Of a stretch of 64,000 bases of DNA, positions 56,645 through 64,000 are shown one piece after another. This stretch comes from Dromiciops gliroides (lineage: Eukaryota > Chordata > Mammalia > Microbiotheria > Microbiotheriidae). Under the pieces are notes generated by a model. It did not search any database, was not told the origin of the DNA, and was given only the letters and a program-made list of their open reading frames with translations. Made by a program: the position numbers and the translations under genes. Location: the NCBI RefSeq assembly GCF_019393635.1, contig NC_057861.1:375954315-376018314 (forward strand). The letters run 5' to 3'. Every line of letters begins with the position of its first letter. The stretch's first letter is position 1.

Positions 56645-56885
56645 CCCATATTATATGATGCTTTAGGGATTGCAAAGCCTTTTATATGACTTTATTTGAT
56701 CCTTATAACTTCACTGTGAGTTAGATACTATTATTAGCTCCATTATCCAGATGAGGAAACTAATAATGAAATTGTTTAAATTATGTGTTCATAAGCTACA
56801 TAGCTAATAAGTATCTGAGAGGGGATCTCATCCCACATCTTAATGATTTCCAAACTCAGGAATCTATTACGGATACCATTTTGCC
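56645..56885 (-). repeat. MIR CORE-SINE, reversed
   Basis: 'gggattgcaaagccttttatatgactttatttgatccttataacttcactgtgagttagatactattattagctccattatccagatgaggaaacta...gctacatagctaataagtatctgag' is a reversed MIR with its 3' tail first. Confidence 0.75.
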
Positions 56886-57149
56886 TCTCAGCATAGAGTA
56901 CAAAGCTATGCAAATATTCAGAATTCATTAAACTAGACTCTGGATTCATGATTCATTTCAATCTATTTCATAGTCAAATGGGTCATCTTTAATCTCAAAT
57001 AGGTCCCCCACACTTAAATTACTGCATGATGAATCACAGCAAGTCTACCCTTACTAATGGAAAAATCACTATTTATGAATAAATCAAAATGTATGCTTCA
57101 TTGATATTATTGTCTACTTTGGAAGGAAAATGTATTTCCAAAGACTGTC

Positions 57150-57340
57150 ACTGTGTTATAGGAAGAAGATTACTAGATATGAAACTGGGAAATCAGGGTC
57201 CAAATCCTGGCCATACCATTTATTTATTAGCTGTGTGACCTTTGACAAATCAATTCTTCTCTATGAGATTCAGTTTTTTCATCTGATGAATGAGAATCTA
57301 AATTATTTTTAAAGTCTTATCTACTGTTAATATTCCACTA
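57150..57340 (+). repeat. MIR/MAR-type CORE-SINE
   Basis: 'gaagattactagatatgaaactgggaaatcagggtccaaatcctggcc...ttattagctgtgtgacctttgacaaatcaattc...gattcagttttttcatctgatgaatgagaat' is a clear plus-strand copy. Confidence 0.75.
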
Positions 57341-57344
57341 TGTA

Positions 57345-60300
57345 ATAAAATTACAGATTTATAAGGAGTTTGATCTGAAATTCAGGAGATCCCTTTAATA
57401 AAATTAGGATTTCATTTTCATGTTTATTATTTAGTTAACTTTGTACTGCTTCTTTTTTCCCCTCTATTTGCCTTAATTCACAATGTTCTACCTACCTCCC
57501 CATTCCATTTGCTTAAATCCACAGAATATCAAAATCTCATTCTGAACACTTTTGTTAAAACACCAGCCATGTGTAATATCAACTCCACAGGAAAATCTAA
57601 GAGTGTTCTAAGCGCATGAAAATAGGAAGCTATGAAGGAGGTTGAATCATACTCATAATTATAACATAGTATTGACAAAATAATATAATGGTGCCAAGAT
57701 TCTTCATATTGACAGCTTCTGTGATTCATGTTGTTTAGTTTGATCAAAAAATTTTAAGGCACAATTTGTTTTATAAATGTATTTCAAAATCCTAGTATGT
57801 ATGTTACTAATACAAATAACAGTTTAAAGTCAAATTGAATTTTGCCACTTGAAAGTAGAAATTCAGGGAGAAAATAATGAGAGTGAAACAAAATGAGCTA
57901 TTGTTAATCTACTTTCTTCCTTGGATCATTTATTCATGATCACATTGCAATTTAATATGTACCCACTGAGTGAAATATTTTACCTAACCACGTAGAATCA
58001 GTCAAATCATCCTTCCACAGATAATCTCACTTCTTGAGCTCAATGAAGTGAATGCATTTCTTAGTAGAGAATTGAAGATAAAATCTTTCTAAATGAATAA
58101 TCTCTTTTTTTCTGATGTTGTTAAAATTTAGACATATAATTGTGGGAGTTATACAGCCAAAATCTTTTTATTTTTTATTTTTTAATGAAGAGAAGGGCAC
58201 CTCTCTTTATTTGAAAAAATAATAATAACTGGACTTTAAAGAAATGCTTACAATTACTTTTGTTCCCTGATTTTTCCTCATGGCCTTATTTCCATTTTCT
58301 TTTGTGATGTTCTCTAAATACTTTCTCCATAGCTAGTTATACCAAAAACATAATTTTTTCACTCCCAGTACAAACATTGAAAAGGAAGCTGCAAGAAAAT
58401 GAAGAAAAGCTCACTTTGTTTTATCTTCAGAGAAAAACAGATAGGTAATTTCATCTCTTTTAAGATACAACTGTTAGGACGATTTTAAAAGCAAAAGGAA
58501 AATCACAATGATAAAGAAGTTTGGATACTCAAAGGTACTAATTATTTGTACTTAACAGGAGATGTAATATGTTCTAATATGTTTGAAAATTAGCTATTTT
58601 GGAAGTATTTTAAAAACAGAATTGTAATGCAGTTGCATTGTTGGTCATAATCTATATTGCTATATCTACTATCTTAGAATACAAGAAAGGTATATATAAT
58701 TTGGACACAGGTGCACCCACATACAGGAATGTATACACATATTGACATGAAAAGGGGAACATAACTGAATTTATCACCTTTCTGCTGAAATAAATTGTTT
58801 TATTTTGTTTTGTTTTATGTCAAAACATTTCGTGGGATTGTTTGCCAAAACATGATATTGGGATACAATCAATGATTATGGATATTGTCTTCAAACTAAT
58901 GAAAAATCACTCAAATATTCAAATGCATCTATAATCTTATCAATATAGTTATTGCCTCCAATGAGACACATTACAACCTATATGGGACAGCTCATTCTGG
59001 GTTGCTTTTGTCTATTCCTTTTCAGGAGGTCATCCAAAGGAGTTCATTTAACTTTTCAAGCAAGAAATATTCTGCTTTGCTTGTAGTAAAATATATTATG
59101 ATGCACTTAAAAGTCCATTATGGAGTTGCTACCTAATAAATTACTCTCAACTTAGTAAAAATTACAAGAACATAAAATAAAAATAAAGAAACAAAGTATG
59201 AAATTATGTCTTACAAGAAGGCATTCCATAATCATGAATAAAAATGTGTTCTTTGCCTAAAAAAGTATTTGCCTTTAGATAGTTTGTGTGTGCTTATTTT
59301 CTCTCCCATTTAAGAATATCAGCTTTTACAGATGTTTGAAGTTTTTCAACTTATCTTTCATCACAGTTGAAGTTTCCAGGCCTGTAGTCATCAGCACTAT
59401 CTGATAAGCAAACTCTATATGGTAAATTTGAGGGAGCAAATTATTCTTTACAAATAACCTCAATCTCAACATGTGACATCATTTTTAATGAGAACTATTT
59501 TGGCTATATGTCATTGTTATGAAAACTACATGATGCTTACATCCAAGAATCAATATTAATTCCTTAAGCCTATAGTTCAGAATAAGAGTAAAATGGACCA
59601 GGAGATGCAATATGGCAATATTCCCAGCATAAGTATGACCAACCCTGATGAATAATGTTACCATTTTTTAAAGACCTGACATTTATAATCATAAAAGTGA
59701 ATCCCTCCAATCCCTGTGGCAAATAGGTTCAAGAAAGGTGATGAATCCCAGATAAATTCACCATGGTAACAAAGATTTTACTTTCCTTTAGGAAAATGTG
59801 GAACATAAGATGAACAAAAATGCAAAATAAACAAGTCACAATGGTTCTGTTACAGAATTTAGAGCATTAGGATTCTAATCCATTTCAGTAATTCATTTAA
59901 TGTGGAAACTTGGGAAAGTCAGTTGGTCTTTTCATATGACACCCCCTGTTTTTCTCTCTGAAATGAGGATTAGAAGCAGTAAATAATGTTAGCCAAATCC
60001 TTCACATTCCTAAGTAAAAGACATTACACTAGCAATTATAATATATTTTCCAGCATATTCCCTGGTGTCATTTACCAAATCTGAGAGTATGTACTATATA
60101 TCTCCAGGCATGGAGAGCCTTAACATCCAGAAGTGTTTCCAAAATGTTAATACCACAGAAAATCAATGGTGGAACGATTTTTAACCCAAAATCAATAACT
60201 TTAACTCATTCAAAATAACTTCATAATTCAAGAGGCTAACAGGTGAAATATCTCTTTTCCTGAAATGATTTATTTATTTTAGCATCTTTGACTTAGCTAA

Positions 60301-60765
60301 TGTATTGTTTCTATTCTATATTCTTCCACTAATACCACAGGGGGATAGTATAAAATAGGTGAAATAGAAGTTAATGTATTTTATTGAGAGTGTGAGTTGA
60401 TGGAGGTTTAGTTTTCCTCTCACTTTTTTTTTCCTCTACTACAAATGATAAAAGAAACTCTTTAAATCAGGAAGATAAGTATAGGGAATACTAAGTAAAG
60501 CATTTGGGAATGGTTTTCCTTCACGAGAAGTATTAGACTTAATTGAAAACTTTTCAAAAAAAGAACTTAACGGTCATATATCCTTATTTCTTCACAACAT
60601 CTAAACTATTTACACCAGAGAATGTTGTTATGGACTTTATTTACTTCATGTATATCCTGACCATGGAAGATTCTCAATATTTGGTTGGCTATTTTCTCTT
60701 CAGTGTGAGTTTATTTTTGTGTCTCCACCATGTGATGGGCCATATATTTCAATATATCTCAATTT
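57345..60765. other. Long repeat-poor stretch, nothing recognised
   Basis: About 3.4 kb of AT-rich sequence with no WSINE, L1, LTR or microsatellite that I can see, the longest such interval in the window. Short open frames only. It may be unique sequence. Confidence 0.45.
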
Positions 60766-60769
60766 GATA

Positions 60770-60890
60770 AACATATAATAAATAATGTATATAAAGCATT
60801 GTGTTAGGCTTTGAGGGCTAAAAGACAGTTTTATGTTGTAAAGACAATTCCTGACCTCAAGGAATTTAGAAAACTGATTCAATCCTTGTC
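60770..60890 (-). repeat. L2 LINE 3' tail, reversed
   Basis: 'aagcattgtgttaggctttgagggctaaaagac...gacaattcctgacctcaaggaatttag' is the reversed L2 tail (compare 'ctccttgagggcaggga'). The interval 60895-61835 is unrecognised. Confidence 0.5.
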
Positions 60891-61839
60891 TAATTTGAAA
60901 ACTCAAAATTTAGACTTCCCATTGATACCCCAGCAGTATCCCCAAAACAGCTTAAAACTTCAGGAAACTAAAGACAAACTAAATATATGGAGGAAAAAAA
61001 TCACTTCAGATCCCTGAAAGAAGCCCAGGGGAGAACAAAAATGCCTACATTATATCTAGGGAGAATTTCATGAGAATTCCATAAAAGAAGGAAAAAAACT
61101 TGAAGTAATCAGGGACATAAGTTATCCCTATGCCCTATGAGATTTTCAAAGTGGATTCTAAGTATATGGAGAAGAATTTGCTTCCAGTTTTGGAGGGCAT
61201 TTTTATGTACTCTTCTTGAATATTACTTTAGTAAATATATGTATCTAAAGCTAATAAAATCTGGTGGGTATTATATATTTATTGATAAGATACTGTTAAG
61301 CATTTGGAGAAAGATGCCTTTGGGGGTTTATTTACTGTAGTAATAGAAGACTCTTTCCTCAGTCTTTCAAGGTTACCCCTAGAATTCAAGCCTAACTCTG
61401 GGAACCAGTTACAATAGAGTGTTTGGGATTGCAGCCCCAGAATATAGGCTACATATATTTGTGTTTTCTTTTTTTTTTTTTATTTCTAGTTGATATGCTG
61501 TCTTTTTTCCCCACTCATACTTATCCCACATATATGAAAGGCCCTCAACGTTAGGAAAATATTATTCTGGAGGTAAAGAAAGATGGAAAAGTTTCATAAA
61601 ATAATCAATGAACTTGGTTCAGTTTTCTTATCACTGATATCAACAGGAAATGTATTTCAAACATTGGCATCTAGGCATGTCATTTCAATAAAAATGTTTT
61701 TTTTTAAACTTTCATCTTTCGTATTTGGGAAAAAATAAATATCCTGTTTATAAGTGCATGTTTGATTTGTGGGTCAAATATTGCTCTAATTCATAAAGTA
61801 AGGAAGAATAAATCACAGGAATATTATAAACCAATATAT

Positions 61840-63300
61840 TTAACACATATTTCATAAAGTATAAATACATTCCTCTCAAACAGATTACAGCAATTCATAT
61901 AAGAAATCAGTTTTCATTTGGAGCTAAACTAGGGATTCAAGGATGGTCCAACATTAAGAAAACAATAAACATTGTTAACTATACTAAAAGAAAAAAAATC
62001 CAAAACTACATGAGTATTTCAATAAGTGCAGAAAAAACCTTTGACAAAGCACAATATTCATTTATGCCAAAAAACCATACAAATTATAGGCAGAGAGGGA
62101 CCTTTTATAATACCATAAAAATATTAATATAAAACTAAATCCCAGCATCATATGTAATGAAGATACACTAGAACCTGTCCCAATAAATATAACAAGAATA
62201 CCTTTTCTCCCCACTGTTGTTTTATATAATTCTATAAATGATAGCAATGGGAAAAAGATTAAAAAAAAGGAAATTAATGCCAGAAGAAAAAACAAAACCA
62301 TCCTTCTTTGTTGATTTGATAGTTTACTGTGAAAAGCTTGGGGAATGAGCAAAGAAAAAAATTGAGATAATTAATAGCATTATTTGAGTTAATGGGCTAC
62401 AAAATAAACCTTCAAAAATCAAAATCACTTCATATACCTTAATAAAATATATCAAAGAAGCAATAATATTCAGGGAAATCTCAATCTACATAACTACAAA
62501 GTATATAATGTATCTGAGGATCAAGCTACCAAAGTATATAAAAGACTTCAATGAATTCATTTTCAAAATGCTCCTTAATGAAAAAAAATGACTTAATTAC
62601 TTATAGAAATTATCAGTGCTCATATTTAGACCATGCCAATGTAAGAAAAATTATAATACTGCCAAAATTAATTTCAACTTTTAATGCTTTACAAATCAAA
62701 TTTAAAAGGAAATACTTCATAGAACTTAATAAAATAATAAAATTCATTTGGAAAAATAAAAGCCTAGAACATCAAGGGAAATGATAAAGAGACAGAGAGA
62801 GAGGAAGAATAGCACTTCCAAACCTACAACTATATTATAAAGCATCAGTCATCAAAAATTTTCTTGTATTATTAAAAGAATAGGGAGGTCGATCAATAGA
62901 GCAGAATAGACAAGTGAAAATGAGGTATAATGGACCATAATAAATCAGTGTTTAATAAACTGGAAACCATAAATTACTTAGGAAAAAAATCCCTCTTTGA
63001 TAAAAGCCATCTGGAAAAATGGAAAGCGGTTTAATAGAAATTACACTTACACAAAGACATTATGCTAATTTCCACAGTACATTGTAAATAGATATATAAC
63101 TGTAACATTAAATATTATATTATAAAATTTTATACCACAAAAAGCAAGTATACTGCATGCCTTCTCATAACTATGGGTAGGAGATATATTCTTAACTAGA
63201 GACTGGTAGAAACATTTTTTAAAAGATAAAATATATACCTTTGATTATATGAAATCAAAAATTTGTATATAGACAATATTAATGCACTGAGGCCCCTTAT
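61840..63300 (+). repeat. L1 LINE ORF2 remnant (reverse-transcriptase and C-terminal part)
   Basis: Plus strand follows L1 ORF2 order: 'gggattcaaggatggtccaacattaagaaaac', 'ataagtgcagaaaaaacctttgacaaagcacaatattc', 'atatgtaatgaagatacactagaacctgtccc', 'gaggatcaagctaccaaagtatataaaagactt', 'aaaataataaaattcatttggaaaaataaaagcctagaacatcaagggaaatgataaag' and 'agcacttccaaacctacaactatattataaagcatc'. It ends within the C-terminal region. Frames are broken throughout. The 77-codon frame at 62551-62784 is a surviving piece. Confidence 0.8.
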
Positions 63301-63309
63301 AGCATTACA

Positions 63310-64000
63310 TTCCCAGTCTTTTCAGATTAAGATTTTCCCTCAAACTTTACTCGAAAAAAAATGGCCTTTCAACAAAAGCATCCTCTTCTTAATTCCTCCT
63401 CATTTCACATTATTCAGACATTTTCACCTAGTATCTCCTTTAATCCCGTGTCTCAAGAAGAGAAGATTCTTTTCCTTTTCAAGGCAAACTCCTCTACATG
63501 TATCCTTGATCCCATCTTTTCTTCTCTTCTCCAGCAGATTGTCCCCCTTTGTTCTTCCCACACTAATTTTCAATATCTCCTTATCTAATGGCTGTTTCTT
63601 TGTTACTTAAGAAATTCTCATATCTCTCCCCTTACCTTCTTAAAACAAAACAAAGCAAAATGAAACTCGCACTTGATCCTTCCATTTCTTCTAGCAATCA
63701 TTCTGTATTTCTCCTCTCCTCCTTGTCTAAACTCCTTCAAAAAGTTATTTTTTATAAATGTCTCCAATTTGCCTTCGATAACTTATTTCTAAATCCTTTG
63801 TAATCTGGCTTTCAACATCATTATTTGACAGAAACTACCCTCTCAAAGGTCATCACTGATCTCTTAATTTTCAAATTTATTGAGCTTTTTCTCAGGCCAT
63901 ATCTTTCTTGACCTCTTTGAAATATTTGCCACTGATAGTTACTCTCTATTCCTGGATAATTTCCCTTATGTAGTAGGAGAGAAAAAAAAAATTAGGATGA
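63310..64000 (+). repeat. L2 LINE ORF fragment, runs off the window
   Basis: 'catgtatccttgatcccatcttttcttctcttct', 'ctccttgtctaaactccttcaaaaagttatttt', 'tgtaatctggctttcaacatcattatttgacagaaactaccctctcaaaggtcatcactgatctc' and 'gccatatctttcttgacctctttgaaatatttgccactga' match the L2 ORF region before the reverse-transcriptase core. The 115-codon and 71-codon frames here are L2 relics. Confidence 0.8.

Overview
The window is repeat-dense, AT-rich mammalian nuclear DNA in which I find no intact host protein-coding gene. The most abundant recent repeat is a tRNA-headed CORE-SINE. It opens with GGGCAGCTAGGTGG and ends either CCCCAATTGCCTCAC or CCCCATTGCCCTGC plus poly(A). From memory this is the WSINE1-type SINE of Australian marsupials. 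About 19 near-complete copies and one 41-bp remnant are present, most with clear target-site duplications (TSDs). With the marsupial-type L1/half-L1 sequence, this points to an australidelphian marsupial (wallaby, koala, devil or relative). The species cannot be fixed from the sequence alone.

Layout. 0-10 kb: WSINE copies, an L2 pair, a reversed L1 3' end, an (AT)n tract grown from a SINE tail, and several tetranucleotide arrays. 10-18.5 kb: a reversed solitary LTR, (GATA)n arrays, MIR-type CORE-SINEs, and an L1 5' region split by a WSINE. 18.97-22.60 kb: the most complete mobile element, a 3.6-kb endogenous retrovirus (ERV) on the minus strand. It has two LTRs, a 4-bp TSD, a tRNA-Arg-like primer-binding site, one uninterrupted 253-codon reading frame, and a WSINE inside its 3' LTR. 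23-35 kb: mostly unrecognised AT-rich DNA with L2 fragments, WSINEs and microsatellites. 35-38 kb: a long degraded L2 split by a WSINE and by about 0.8 kb of unidentified sequence. 39.34-39.97 kb: a processed RPL11 pseudogene. 43.5-51.4 kb: two half-L1 (HAL1-like) elements. The second is split by a probable LTR that itself carries two WSINEs, and it ends in an L1 ORF2 3' tail. 52-54.4 kb: a TC/TG compound microsatellite, another solitary LTR, CORE-SINEs and a further marsupial repeat. 54-62 kb: mostly unrecognised DNA with L2/MIR fragments. 61.8-64 kb: an L1 ORF2 remnant, then an L2 reading-frame segment running off the window.

The elements do not cooperate as a gene set. The sequence is a layered record of insertions: L2/MIR oldest, then L1/HAL1 and ERVs, then WSINE1, with microsatellites growing in tails and gaps. 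I found no convincing new biological system. The items most worth checking are the ERV reading frame, the half-L1 to ORF2-tail junction, the linked WSINE subfamily differences and the unidentified insert in the 35-38 kb L2. Family names are from memory and were not searched. Boundaries of ancient repeats are approximate; those with TSDs are close to exact.
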